From Lysobacterales bacterium (GTDB lineage Bacteria > Pseudomonadota > Gammaproteobacteria > Xanthomonadales > SZUA-38), in assembly GCA_028285525.1 (NCBI GenBank), contig JANQOZ010000017.1, positions 44,637-108,636 of the forward strand: a stretch of 64,000 nt of DNA, written 5' to 3'. Under the pieces are notes generated by a model. That model did no database searches. It was given only the letters and a program-made list of their open reading frames with translations, and was not told where the DNA came from. A program made the translations under genes and the position numbers. Shown here one piece after another: positions 34,601 to 46,807 of the stretch. The stretch's first letter is position 1. Each line of letters begins with the position of its first letter.

Positions 34601-35097
34601 ATCAGAACCATCGACAAGAAAACCCGGACCCGATTCAAGGAAACCTACGACCAGGTCAACGACGGATTCAAGGATCTGTTCCCGCAGCTGTTCGGCGGCG
34701 GCCACGGCTATCTCGAACTCGCCGGGGACGATCTGCTGACGTCGGGCGTGGCGATTATGGCGCGGCCGCCGGGCAAGCGCGTGAGCAATATTCATCTGCT
34801 GTCCGGCGGCGAAAAGGCGCTCACGGCAGTGGCGCTGGTGTTCGCCATTTTCCGCCTGAATCCGGCGCCGTTCTGCATGCTGGACGAGGTGGACGCCCCG
34901 CTGGATGACGCCAACGTGGGGCGCTTTTCCGATATGGTCAAACACATGTCGGAGCAGGTACAGTTCCTGATGGTGACCCACAACAAGGTCACCATGGAGG
35001 CGGCGCACCAGCTGCTCGGCGTGACCATGGCCGAGGCGGGCGTGTCGCGTCTGGTATCGGTGGATATCGCTGAGGCAACGAGGATGGTCGACGGTTA

Positions 35098-35098
<1 letters not shown>
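31607..35098 (+). CDS. smc: chromosome segregation ATPase SMC
   Basis: 1163 residues, standard length. Walker A VVGPNGCGKSN near residue 30, R-loop MGESSPRLLRGDSMSDVIFN, long coiled coils (about 165-495 and 675-1000), hinge with KGWLRVS near 640, ABC signature NIHLLSGGEKALTAVALVFA and Walker B FCMLDEVDAPLDDANVG. With ScpA and ScpB (encoded at 27.8-29.6 kb) it compacts and separates chromosomes. First gene of the coupled smc-zipA-ligA operon. Confidence 0.97.
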
Positions 35099-37910
<2,812 letters not shown>

Positions 37911-37987
37911 TGAGTTCCGTTTTCCAGGATTGACTTGCGACCGCTTTATCGCCACGATTCGAATCATCGGGGTACGGCGAGGGCAAA

Positions 37988-39796
37988 TTGAAACCAACCG
38001 ACACCCAGCATCCGGATTATTTTCACCGGGTTGTTGACTGCCAGTGGGCCTGTCCGGCCCATACCGACGTTCCCCTCTATATCCGCATGATTGCCCAGGG
38101 CCGTTTCGCCGACGCCTACATGGTCAATCGAGAATCCAACGTTTTCCCCGGCATCCTTGGCCGCGTCTGCGACCGGCCCTGTGAGCCCGCCTGCCGGCGC
38201 GCGCGGGTCGACGAAAAACCCGTGGCGATTTGCCGTCTCAAGCGGGTCGCCGCGGACTACCGCAGCGACATCCGGGACCGCCTGCCCAAGGCGCCGGCGA
38301 CAACCAACGGCAAACGGGTCGCCCTGATCGGCGCCGGCTGCGCCTCGCTGACGGTGGCCAACGACCTGCTGCCGCTCGGTTTTGAGGTCACCATCTTTGA
38401 GCGCTTCGACCGCCCCGGCGGCCTGATGCGAACCAACATTCCGTCCTTCAGGCTGCCGGAAAAGGTCCTGGACGAGGAGATCGGGTACATCCTGGACATG
38501 GGTGCCGAGCTCAAAGCGGGCTGCGAGATCACCTCGATGGCGGCGCTGCTGGAGCAGGGCTTCGACGCGATTTTTGTCGGTACCGGCGCGCCGCGCGGCA
38601 AGGAACTTGAGCTGCCCGGCCGTCACGACTCCCCCCGGATTCACATCGGCATCGACTGGCTCGAGTCGGTGTCGTTTGGGCATACCACCAAGATTGGGCC
38701 GCGCGTGCTGATCATCGGCGTTGGCAACACGGCTATGGACTGCTGCCGCACGTCGCTGCGCCTGGGCGCTACCGACGTGAAGGTCATGGCCCGCAAACCC
38801 CGGGAGTTCTTCAAGGCGTCCGCCTGGGAGCTGGACGACGCTGAAGAAGAGAACGTTGAGATTGTCGTCAACCATTCCCCGGTGGCTTTTGTCGTCGAAG
38901 ACGGCGTGCTGACCGGCATGCTTTTCGACCGTATGGAGTACACGGTGGAAGACGGGCGCATCGTGGACTCGCGGGTTGTCGAGCAGGTCACGATCCCCTG
39001 CGACGATGTGGTGCTGGCCATCGGTCAGGAAAACGCGTTTCCCTGGATCGAACGGGATCTGGGAATTGAGTTCGACGAATGGGACATGCCGGTTGTTGAT
39101 CGCACCACCTTCATGTGCACCCGTCCGGGCATATTTTTTGGCGGTGATGCGGCCTGGGGGCCGGAGAACATCATCTGGGCGGTGGCCCACGGACATGAGG
39201 CAGCGCTATCGATCCATCGTCACTGCCTCGGCGGCGACGTCGGCGACCGGCCGCCGCGTGGGGTCAACCTGCAGAGCGCCAAGATGGGCCTGCACGAATG
39301 GAGCTTCTCCAACGACTTCGACGGCTCGGAGCGTCAGCTCGTGCCGCACGTCGATCTGAAAAAGCGCTTTAAGAAGCTCAATATCGAAGTGGAGCTCGGC
39401 TACTCGCTGGAGGAGTTCCAGGTTGAGGTGGAGCGCTGCCTGAACTGCGATCTACAGACGGTCTTCGATGCGCCGAAGTGCATCGAATGTGACGCCTGCA
39501 TCGACGTGTGTCCGACCAACTGCCTGACGATCACGGAGAACGCTGAGGAGCCGGCGCTGCGGGCCAAGCTCACCGTGCCGGCAGAAAACCTGGACCAGCC
39601 GCTGTTTGTCTCTGAGGCGCTGCCGCAGACGGCGCGCGTGATGGTCAAAGACGAAGATCAGTGCGTGCACTGCGGCCTTTGTGCCGAGCGATGTCCGACG
39701 GCGGCCTGGGACATGCAGAAGTCGCTGATCAAAATCCCCCACGCTGACGATCTGGCCGTGGATGAGTCTCCGATCAAGGTTGCCGCCCGATCCTGA
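37988..39796 (+). CDS. GltD-like flavoprotein with ferredoxin domain, partner of the 2-oxoacid oxidoreductase
   Basis: 602 residues from TTG at 37988 (GCGAGGG just upstream). Residues 1-95 carry the GltD-type cysteine set (Cys18, 22, 61, 65, 69, 82) for iron-sulfur clusters. FAD motif ALIGAGCASLTVANDLLPLG is near 112 and the NAD(P)H motif LIIGVGNTAMDCC near 240. The C-terminus has two ferredoxin motifs, CIECDACIDVCPTNC and CVHCGLCAERCP. It would pass electrons between NAD(P)H and the oxidoreductase encoded next. The module is like the small subunit of glutamate synthase but extended; no gltB is present, and the adjacent korAB pair explains it. Confidence 0.85.
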   Translation: MKPTDTQHPDYFHRVVDCQWACPAHTDVPLYIRMIAQGRFADAYMVNRESNVFPGILGRVCDRPCEPACRRARVDEKPVAICRLKRVAADYRSDIRDRLPKAPATTNGKRVALIGAGCASLTVANDLLPLGFEVTIFERFDRPGGLMRTNIPSFRLPEKVLDEEIGYILDMGAELKAGCEITSMAALLEQGFDAIFVGTGAPRGKELELPGRHDSPRIHIGIDWLESVSFGHTTKIGPRVLIIGVGNTAMDCCRTSLRLGATDVKVMARKPREFFKASAWELDDAEEENVEIVVNHSPVAFVVEDGVLTGMLFDRMEYTVEDGRIVDSRVVEQVTIPCDDVVLAIGQENAFPWIERDLGIEFDEWDMPVVDRTTFMCTRPGIFFGGDAAWGPENIIWAVAHGHEAALSIHRHCLGGDVGDRPPRGVNLQSAKMGLHEWSFSNDFDGSERQLVPHVDLKKRFKKLNIEVELGYSLEEFQVEVERCLNCDLQTVFDAPKCIECDACIDVCPTNCLTITENAEEPALRAKLTVPAENLDQPLFVSEALPQTARVMVKDEDQCVHCGLCAERCPTAAWDMQKSLIKIPHADDLAVDESPIKVAARS

Positions 39797-39866
39797 TGCC
39801 CCGATCGTCAGCGCCTGAGTTTTTGCCTAAAGGTTTTGGCCCCGAGTATTGACCAGAGAACCGCTG

Positions 39867-41717
39867 ATGACATCCGACAACGGTATGCCCGCCCCCTCTG
39901 ACGCCGCAGCAGCAGCGAGCCGAGTCAACGACTTTGTCATCAAGATCGCCAACGTCAACGGCACCGGCTCAGCCTCAGCCAACGGGCTGCTGATGAAGTC
40001 GCTGTTTCGGATGGGCATTCCGGTCACGGGTAAAAACTTCTTCCCGTCCAATATCCAGGGTCTGCCGACCTGGTACGAAATCCGGGTCAGCCGGGACGGC
40101 TATCGCTGCCGCTCCGGACAGGTCGACATCATGGTCGCGATGAACAACGAAACCTACGCCGACGATCTGGCCGAGGTAGCGCCCGGCGGCTTCTTCCTTT
40201 ACGACGCGACCTGGCCGCGCGACAGCCAGCTGAGCCGAAAGGATGTGACGATCATCGGGATTCCGCTGGCCGGCATGTGCAACGAACACTTCGATCAGGC
40301 CCGCTCGCGCATCCTGATGAAAAACGTGGCCTACGTAGGAGCACTCGCGGCGCTGCTCGACATCGACATGGCGATTATTCGCCAGCTGCTCAACGAGACC
40401 TTTGCCAGCAAAGCCCATCTGGTCGATGCCAATCAGGCGGCCATCGATCTCGGCTTTCAGTATGCCCAGGAGCATTTCTCCTGCCCGCTGCCGCTGCGGC
40501 TGGAGGCGATGGACAAGACCGCCGGCCACATCATGATCGACGGCAACACCGCCGCGGCCATGGGCTGCCTCTACGCCGGCGCGACCGTCGGCGCCTGGTA
40601 TCCCATCACGCCATCAACTTCGTTGATGGACGCCTTCAAGTCGCTGTGCGAGCGGTATCGCGTGGACCCGGACAGCGGCGAGCGACGCTTCTGCATCGTG
40701 CAGGCGGAGGACGAGCTGGCCGCCGTGGGGATGGTGGTCGGTGCCGCTTGGGCCGGCGCACGCGCTTTTACCCCGACCAGCGGGCCGGGCATCTCGCTGA
40801 TGAGTGAGTTCATCGGTTTTGCCTACTACACCGAAGTGCCCATAGTGCTGGTCGACGTACAGCGGGTCGGCCCCTCCACCGGTATGCCGACCCGGACCCA
40901 GCAGTGCGACATTCTGAGCTGTGCCTTCGCCTCGCATGGCGACACCCGCCACATACTGCTGTTCCCCGCCGATCCACATGAGTGTTTCGAGCTTGCGGTG
41001 GCGGCGTTCGATCTGGCGGAACGGTTTCAGACCCCCGTGATGATGTTGACCGACCTGGACATCGGCATGAACGACTGGATGGTCCCCGAGCTGACCTGGG
41101 ACGACAGCTATCTCCCTGACCGGGGCAAGGTGCTGACCGCTGAGGAGCTCGCCGAGATGCCCGACTTTCACCGCTACGCGGATGTTGACGGTGACGGCGT
41201 CCCGTGGCGCAGCCTGCCCGGCGTCCATCCCAACGGGGCTTACTTCCTGCGGGGCTCGGGCCACACGGAGCGGGGCACCTACACCGAAAACTCCGAGGAG
41301 TACCAGCGGGTTCTGGACCGGCTGGAGCGCAAGTTTGAGACCGCCAGGCACGCCCTGCCGGCCCCGGTGGTCGAGACCTCCGCGGATGCGCAGGTGGGCA
41401 TCATCTCGATCGGCAGCTGCGACGGTGCGGTGCGCGAGGCCAGAGACCTCCTGGCCGGCCGCGGCTATGCGCTGAACTATCTGCGAGTGAAAGCGTTTCC
41501 TTTCTCCGACGAGGTGGAGGCTTTCATCGCCGGCCACCGCCGGATTTTTGTGGTGGAGCAGAATCGGGACGGCCAGCTGCGCCGGCTGCTGCTGATGGAA
41601 ACCCAGGCGACGCGTCAGCAGCTTAATTCCATTCGGCACTACAACGGGATGCCGATCAGCGCCCGGGATATTGTCGAGGACATCGGACGCGCACTCAGTC
41701 AGGAGGCAGCCGCATGA
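39867..41717 (+). CDS. korA: 2-oxoacid:ferredoxin oxidoreductase, fused gamma-alpha subunit
   Basis: 616 residues; ATG at 39867 with AGAGA eight bases upstream is preferred to TTG at 39849. The gamma domain (about 20-190; IKIANVNGTGSASANGLLMK) is fused to the alpha pyrimidine-binding domain (about 205-610; YPITPSTSLMDAF, SGPGISLMSEFIGFAYYTEV, DVQRVGPSTGMPTRTQQCDI). This is the layout of 2-oxoglutarate or pyruvate ferredoxin oxidoreductases, which exchange CO2 and reduced ferredoxin for acyl-CoA. 2-Oxoglutarate is likely but not proven. Coupled to korB by ATGA. Confidence 0.88.
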   Translation: MTSDNGMPAPSDAAAAASRVNDFVIKIANVNGTGSASANGLLMKSLFRMGIPVTGKNFFPSNIQGLPTWYEIRVSRDGYRCRSGQVDIMVAMNNETYADDLAEVAPGGFFLYDATWPRDSQLSRKDVTIIGIPLAGMCNEHFDQARSRILMKNVAYVGALAALLDIDMAIIRQLLNETFASKAHLVDANQAAIDLGFQYAQEHFSCPLPLRLEAMDKTAGHIMIDGNTAAAMGCLYAGATVGAWYPITPSTSLMDAFKSLCERYRVDPDSGERRFCIVQAEDELAAVGMVVGAAWAGARAFTPTSGPGISLMSEFIGFAYYTEVPIVLVDVQRVGPSTGMPTRTQQCDILSCAFASHGDTRHILLFPADPHECFELAVAAFDLAERFQTPVMMLTDLDIGMNDWMVPELTWDDSYLPDRGKVLTAEELAEMPDFHRYADVDGDGVPWRSLPGVHPNGAYFLRGSGHTERGTYTENSEEYQRVLDRLERKFETARHALPAPVVETSADAQVGIISIGSCDGAVREARDLLAGRGYALNYLRVKAFPFSDEVEAFIAGHRRIFVVEQNRDGQLRRLLLMETQATRQQLNSIRHYNGMPISARDIVEDIGRALSQEAAA

Positions 41718-42769
41718 GCTTCATCCGCAAACCCACGGTCACCAACTCCCGGCTCCCGAAAAACTCGCTGGGCCTGACGCGACGCGACTACGAAGGCGGC
41801 ATGTCGACGCTCTGCGCCGGCTGCGGGCACGACTCCATCACCGCGGCGCTGATTCAGGCTGCATGGGAGCTCGAGCTGGTGCCCCACCAGGTGGTCAAGC
41901 TGAGTGGCATCGGCTGCTCGTCGAAAACCCCCGCGTATTTCATGAGCCAGGCCCATGGCGTCAACTCGGTTCACGGTCGGATGCCGTCGGTGGCCACCGG
42001 CGCCGGGGCGGCCAACCGCGACCTCGTCTGCCTCGGCGTGTCCGGGGACGGCGACTCGCTGTCGATCGGCTTTGGGCAGCTTGCGCACGCCATGCGCCGC
42101 AATCTGAACATGGCCTACGTCATCGAAAACAACGGCGTCTACGGCCTGACCAAGGGGCAATTCTCCGCCTCGGCTGACGTGGGCAGCCGCGCCAAGCGCG
42201 GCGAGACCAACGTCCAGCCGCCGATCGATCCGGTGGTCACCGCCATTGCGCTGGGCTGTACGTTTGTCGCGCGCAGCTTCTCCGGTGATAAACAGCAGCT
42301 GGTGCCGCTGCTGAAGGCGGCAATCCGCCACCGGGGGTTTGCGCTGCTGGACGTCCTATCACCCTGCGTGACCTTCAACGATCACGAGGACTCCACCAAG
42401 AGTTACGCCTACACGAGACGGTATTACCATCCGGCGATCCACGCGGATTTTGTGCCGCCGGCGCAGGACATCAAGGCCGCCTACGATCACGGTGAAGCCA
42501 TGCCGGTGGAGCTTCACGACGGCAGCCGGATCGTGCTGCGCAAGGTGGACGAGGGCTTCGATCCGAGCGATCGGGCCCGCACCATCGGCTTTCTGCAGGA
42601 CGCCGCCAAGCGTGGAGAGGTGGTCACGGGTCTGATGTATATCCAGCCGGGCCAGGACGACCTTCACGACGTGAATCACACCGTCCCGGGGCCGCTGCAC
42701 TCGCAGCCTTACGACGGCCTACACCCGGGGGCGGAGGGCCTCAGGGAGCTCCAGCAGCGCTATCGCTAG
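41714..42769 (+). CDS. korB: 2-oxoacid:ferredoxin oxidoreductase, beta subunit
   Basis: 351 residues. Thiamine-diphosphate site: CAGCGHDSIT near 38, GVSGDGDSLSIGFGQLAHAM near 115, and AYVIENNGVYGLTKGQFSAS with the paired Asn. LLDVLSPCVTFND follows. The cysteines near the N-terminus (CAGCGHD and a later cysteine in FNDH region) fit the 4Fe-4S-ligating pattern. With KorA it forms the catalytic heterodimer. The operon ends here, 24 bases from a convergent gene. Confidence 0.9.
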   Translation: MSFIRKPTVTNSRLPKNSLGLTRRDYEGGMSTLCAGCGHDSITAALIQAAWELELVPHQVVKLSGIGCSSKTPAYFMSQAHGVNSVHGRMPSVATGAGAANRDLVCLGVSGDGDSLSIGFGQLAHAMRRNLNMAYVIENNGVYGLTKGQFSASADVGSRAKRGETNVQPPIDPVVTAIALGCTFVARSFSGDKQQLVPLLKAAIRHRGFALLDVLSPCVTFNDHEDSTKSYAYTRRYYHPAIHADFVPPAQDIKAAYDHGEAMPVELHDGSRIVLRKVDEGFDPSDRARTIGFLQDAAKRGEVVTGLMYIQPGQDDLHDVNHTVPGPLHSQPYDGLHPGAEGLRELQQRYR

Positions 42770-42793
42770 GACTGCCCGTCCGCTAAAAGACCC

Positions 42794-43465
42794 CTAAAAG
42801 ACCAGATCCAGACCCGGTTTCTGAGCCAGGACGTCGAAGGCGATGATCGCCCGCTGTCCGGGACCGCGGAACGGGTGGACGTAGTGCGTATACCAGGGCG
42901 GGAACAGGATCAGCTTGCCTTCCCGGGGCGTCAGCCGGCGGGTCGACGGAAACCCGTGATTGACCGACTGCGGCATCGGGTTGATGAATTCGATGTGTCC
43001 CTCGGGGGTCGTCATCCCGTCCGGTAAATGAACGTAGTAAACCCCGCTGGCGATGTTTTTGTCGGTCGGGTGCCAGTGTGGGCCCTGCCAGTCGCCTTCG
43101 CGCAGCAGATTGGCCCAGCCGACAGGCCAGGGGCTGAGCTGCTGGCTCTCCTGTCCAAAGACCCGCTCAACATAGGCGGCGACGGCGTCGGTCAGCACCT
43201 CCTGGGTAAACCGCGCAACCGCCGGGTCGTCCACCGTGAACAGGTTCATGCGGGTAGAGGTCTGGTAGCCGCCCTGAGTGGAGATTTCGCCACCGGCGAC
43301 CGCGTTGTCCGGCGAGTTTTCGAACTGCTCTGCCAGCCGGCAGATCAGCCCGTAGAGCTCTGCGTTCAGTGATTCGCAGCCTTCGAGCTGGCGCTGCAGC
43401 ACCGTGTTGGGATAGTGAATCTCGATATCATCTTCGAAGGTAGTCAACGGCGCTGCAATGTCCAA
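42794..43465 (-). CDS. 2OG-Fe(II) oxygenase of the TIGR02466 type
   Basis: 223 residues. The iron ligands sit in GPHWHPTDKNIASGVYYV (His-x-Asp region) and WYTHYVHPFRGPGQRAIIAF (distal His and the 2-oxoglutarate Arg). GWANLLREGDWQGPHWHPT is typical of the putative 2OG-Fe(II) oxygenase family. No partner suggests a substrate; it stands alone between convergent korB and the divergent SnoaL-like gene. Activity likely, target unknown. Confidence 0.82.
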   Translation of the reverse strand: MDIAAPLTTFEDDIEIHYPNTVLQRQLEGCESLNAELYGLICRLAEQFENSPDNAVAGGEISTQGGYQTSTRMNLFTVDDPAVARFTQEVLTDAVAAYVERVFGQESQQLSPWPVGWANLLREGDWQGPHWHPTDKNIASGVYYVHLPDGMTTPEGHIEFINPMPQSVNHGFPSTRRLTPREGKLILFPPWYTHYVHPFRGPGQRAIIAFDVLAQKPGLDLVF

Positions 43466-43540
43466 AAACCGGAAGCCATCACATTACCAGAGAGGGTCTG
43501 CGCTGATAAACTGACGCCGGACTAAAAGGCCGATATTTGC

Positions 43541-43972
43541 ATGACACCCAACCAGTGGATCGAGCGATGGTTTCAGCGGCTGTGGAACGAGGGGCAGGCC
43601 GATACGATCGATAAGATGGTTGCCCCGGAGGGCGTGCTGCTCGGCCTGCCCGGCGGGCCTTACCGGGGACACCGGCAGATTCACGACTATTTTGCCGCCA
43701 TGAACGAGTCGTTTTGCGATTTCGACGTAGTGCTGAACGAGTCGATGGAGTGGGGCGAGGAAGGCATGGCCCGGTTCAACCTCAACGTCACTCATCGCGG
43801 TTCAGGGCATCGTGCCGGGCTCGAGTGCGCCGCCTGGTATCGGTGCCGCAGCGGTCTGCTGCTCGAGGGGCGGAACTACATCGATTTCCTGGCGCTGCTG
43901 CAGCAGCTTGGGCTCAGCTCCTCAGATTCGTTCCAGACCGCCGTCTCGCAGCGGCCTGTCGAGCTGAACTGA
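43541..43972 (+). CDS. SnoaL-like / NTF2-fold protein
   Basis: 143 residues. WIERWFQRLWNEGQADTIDK, the GGPYRGHRQIHDYFAAMNES helix and a closing RNYIDFLALLQQLGL match SnoaL-like ester cyclase or steroid isomerase folds of about 130 residues. An AxxG-LxLGLPGGPYRG acidic pocket region is visible, but catalytic residues cannot be assigned. Monocistronic; function unknown. Confidence 0.75.
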   Translation: MTPNQWIERWFQRLWNEGQADTIDKMVAPEGVLLGLPGGPYRGHRQIHDYFAAMNESFCDFDVVLNESMEWGEEGMARFNLNVTHRGSGHRAGLECAAWYRCRSGLLLEGRNYIDFLALLQQLGLSSSDSFQTAVSQRPVELN

Positions 43973-43994
43973 TCCGCCGCCCGCAAACGTTGAG

Positions 43995-44459
43995 CTAAAG
44001 TCGCCGGAGATCGTGGCGCATGCGGACCGCATGCTCTCCGCGCGTGTAGTAGTGGCGAATCCGCTTGGCGGTGACAAAACCCCGCTGCTGATAAAACCTG
44101 ACGGCGCCGCGATTGGATTCTCTCACCTCGAGCTCCACGTCGAAGACGCCCGCAATCCGGCAGCTTTCCTCCAGCCAGTTCAGCAGGCGACCGCCGAGCC
44201 CCTGCCGCCGCAGTGACGGCACCACGCCCAGCAGACACAGGTGGGCGCGCCGGGTGTAGAACTGCATCACAGCAAAGCCGCCCAGCGTGGGTCCGTGACG
44301 GGCCGTCAGGGCCACGTAGTCGGGGTGACTGATGCATCGGCGGAGGCGGCCTGGAGTCCAGCGCCAGGGGAGCCCGTACTCGATCAGATTGCGTGACAGC
44401 AGTGCCATGGTGGCCGCATCTTTGCCCTGGGCCGGCTCGACTGTCCAGATCTGCTCCAT
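43995..44459 (-). CDS. GNAT-family N-acetyltransferase
   Basis: 154 residues. Acetyl-CoA loop RRQGLGGRLLNWLEE (R-x-x-G-x-G) near residue 84, preceded by the strand HLCLLGVVPSL and followed by VELEVRESNRGAVRFYQQRG, the standard motif A/B order. Substrate cannot be told; RimI-like or antibiotic acetyltransferases have the same layout. Convergent with the SnoaL-like gene, 22 bases apart. Confidence 0.88.
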   Translation of the reverse strand: MEQIWTVEPAQGKDAATMALLSRNLIEYGLPWRWTPGRLRRCISHPDYVALTARHGPTLGGFAVMQFYTRRAHLCLLGVVPSLRRQGLGGRLLNWLEESCRIAGVFDVELEVRESNRGAVRFYQQRGFVTAKRIRHYYTRGEHAVRMRHDLRRL

Positions 44460-44530
44460 AAGTTCAATGTAGCAATCGCAGCCATGGATGCAAGGACCAT
44501 CGCGCCACCTGTGAGCGTGGTGCCGCTGGC

Positions 44531-45268
44531 TCAGTTTTTACGCCGCAGGCTGCTGAAGGCGGGCAGCTCCCAGGGGCGGATGGCAAACACCGCGCCGACA
44601 CCGGTTTTCTGCTCGTGCGGGAGGCTGGCGTCCGCTTCGACCATATCGTCAAACTCGACCGTTAACCGCTCGATCGCCTGGCGCATGCGCGCCAGCGATT
44701 GATCCGACAGCCTGCCGCCCATAAAGCGAAGGTGATCGGTATCGCGGCTGAAGCGGCTGTTAAGAAAGTGCTGCTTCACGCTGCGCTCGAAGTAAGCCTG
44801 GACCGGACCGTCCTTCCGCCAGGTGAAATTTCTCGCCACCAGGCGCCGGACGCGATTCCCAGGCTTCAGTTCGATGATGCGCAGACGATCCAGCCGAGCG
44901 AGGCGCTGGATCAGCTCGGGTTCGGTGATGTCGAAAGTCTCGACGATCTCCTCAACCTGCCAGTTGTTGAGCGTCATGAACGCGGCCAGCAGCAGCTTTG
45001 GGTCTGCCAGCAGCTCCTCTTCCTGGTCCGGCGTCAGCTGCGTGAGCGGCTCGGGCTTGGCCTGGTTGAGTCCGGCGAGTTCTGTGAGCGACAGCTGAGC
45101 CAGATCACAGATCTGTTCCAGTCTGCTTAACGTCATGTTGCAGCTGGCAAACATCCGCTTGACGCTCGCTTCGCTCAGTTCCAGGTGTTGTGCCACCGCT
45201 GCGTAGGTGATGCGCTGCTCGCGCAGCACCTTCTTCAGCGTGTCGATCAGCGCCCGGGTCTGGATCAT
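44531..45268 (-). CDS. XRE-type helix-turn-helix regulator with long C-terminal domain
   Basis: 245 residues. The HTH is at about 13-60 (ITYAAVAQHLELSEASVKRM), followed by an all-helical region and a C-terminal part with LNNWQVEEIVETFDITEPEL and HFLNSRFSRDTDHLRFMGG. It starts inside the end of the MATE gene (ATGA), so the pair is co-transcribed and this protein probably responds to or controls efflux. Ligand unknown. The longer open frame is a MATE shadow. Confidence 0.8.
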   Translation of the reverse strand: MIQTRALIDTLKKVLREQRITYAAVAQHLELSEASVKRMFASCNMTLSRLEQICDLAQLSLTELAGLNQAKPEPLTQLTPDQEEELLADPKLLLAAFMTLNNWQVEEIVETFDITEPELIQRLARLDRLRIIELKPGNRVRRLVARNFTWRKDGPVQAYFERSVKQHFLNSRFSRDTDHLRFMGGRLSDQSLARMRQAIERLTVEFDDMVEADASLPHEQKTGVGAVFAIRPWELPAFSSLRRKN

Positions 45269-46680
45269 GGCGAGCCGGCGTCGACACCTGCGGGAACCGC
45301 AACGGGGTTCTGAGTCTGGGGTTCGGGCGCGCTCGGCGCGTGCCGATCGATCACGCGGAACGCCGCTGCTGCGCTCATGGCGCCCGCAGCGAGGTTGGCG
45401 AGCGCCAGGGCAACAAAAATGCCGTTGGCGCCCAGCGCCGGTCCCAGCAGCAGCGCGGCCGGGACAGCCACAGCAAACATGCGCAGGAACGTGAGGCCGG
45501 CCGAAACCAGCGGCCAGCCCGCGGCGTTGAGCGCGCCTGCGGCGGCGATGTTGATGCCATAGCCCAGCAGGGTCACCGGGACGATCCACAGGTAGTTGCG
45601 GGCCAGCTCGGCAATCATCGGAATGTCGCTGAACAGGTTGGGTAGGAAGGGTGCCAGCGGCGCCAGCGCGACCGCGCAGATGAGGCCGTAAACCAGGCAA
45701 AACTGGAAGCTGCGGACCAGGGTGAGGCGCACGCGGTTGCGGCGTCCGGCGCCCCAGTTCTGCCCGATGACCGGGCCCACCGAGGCGGAGAGGGCAAACA
45801 GGCCGACAGCGGCGATGGACTCAATCCGCGTGGCCACGCCGAAGGCGGCAACCGCCTCCTTGCCGTGGCGAGCGAGCAGGGCGGTCAGGACGCCGACGCC
45901 GATCGGGTTGATCATATTGGCTGCGGCGGCCGGAATTCCAACGTGAAGTATTTTCTTGAATGAGTTGGTAACCTCATGAAAAGCAACAACATTAAAGGCA
46001 ATCATGTTTTCTCTGAAGTACAGGACCCAGAGCGCCATCAGCATGCCGATGCCGTTGCTGATCACCGTTGCCAGCGCCGCTCCATGCATCTCCAGCCGCG
46101 GAGCTCCCAGCAGCCCGAAGATCAGGATCGGGTCCAGAATCACGTTGAGCAGCGCTGAGCTGCTCATGATGATTCCCGGCACCTTGGCGTCTCCGGCGGC
46201 CCGAATCAGGCTGTTCCCCACCATGGGGATTACCAGGAACGGCATGCCGTAGAACAGCACGATGGTGTAGTCGACGACCAGATCCAGCACCTCGCCGCTG
46301 GCGCCCAGGGCCGCGTAGAGGGGCCGGACAAACACAGCGCCCAGCACCACCAGCGCTGTGATCAGCAGAAAGCTCAGCAGCAGGGCGTCGGTGCTGCGCC
46401 GCGTGATCATCTCCTGGTCGCCTTTGCCGATACTGCGCGAAACAACGGAGGTGGCGCCGGCGCCCAGGCCGACCGACAGCCCGGTGATGGTCATAAAGAT
46501 CGGAAAGGAAAACGACAGCGCGGACAGGGCGTTGGTGCCGAGGCTGGCGACGAAATAGGTGTCGACGACCGAGGTGGAAATGAGGGCCAGGATGCCGAAG
46601 GTCATCGGCCAGGTCAGACGCATCAGGTGATCACGGACCGAGCCTTTGGTCAGGTCGCGATTGACGGGTTTCTTGCTCAT
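45265..46680 (-). CDS. MATE-family multidrug efflux transporter
   Basis: 471 residues, twelve hydrophobic segments. MATE features: DLTKGSVRDHLMRLTWPMTF, STSVVDTYFVASLGTNALSA (helix 1-2), LGAGATSVVSRSIGKGDQEM with the conserved basic loop, and GVATRIESIAAVGLFALSAS in the second half. It exports cationic or amphipathic compounds with Na+ or H+. First of a two-gene unit with the XRE regulator. Confidence 0.92.
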   Translation of the reverse strand: MSKKPVNRDLTKGSVRDHLMRLTWPMTFGILALISTSVVDTYFVASLGTNALSALSFSFPIFMTITGLSVGLGAGATSVVSRSIGKGDQEMITRRSTDALLLSFLLITALVVLGAVFVRPLYAALGASGEVLDLVVDYTIVLFYGMPFLVIPMVGNSLIRAAGDAKVPGIIMSSSALLNVILDPILIFGLLGAPRLEMHGAALATVISNGIGMLMALWVLYFRENMIAFNVVAFHEVTNSFKKILHVGIPAAAANMINPIGVGVLTALLARHGKEAVAAFGVATRIESIAAVGLFALSASVGPVIGQNWGAGRRNRVRLTLVRSFQFCLVYGLICAVALAPLAPFLPNLFSDIPMIAELARNYLWIVPVTLLGYGINIAAAGALNAAGWPLVSAGLTFLRMFAVAVPAALLLGPALGANGIFVALALANLAAGAMSAAAAFRVIDRHAPSAPEPQTQNPVAVPAGVDAGSP

Positions 46681-46776
46681 AACCCGCTCTCGTAGCGCCC
46701 GCGTTGAGTCCAGCTGGCTATCAAGCGCCGCCTCCTGCAGCTCTTAGCGAAGGCCGCAGTGCGCTAGTTGGGTTCA

Positions 46777-46802
46777 GGCTGCCTGCGCGACGGCAGGCGG
46801 CC
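46777..46802 (-). terminator. hairpin after the lipid-modification operon
   Basis: GGCTGCCTGC (46777-46786), loop GCGACG, GCAGGCGGCC (46793-46802): ten paired bases with one G-T. It lies between the last gene of the lipid operon and the MATE gene. No U-tract follows on the minus strand, so it may be an attenuating hairpin rather than an intrinsic terminator. Confidence 0.5.
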
Positions 46803-46807
46803 CGGGA

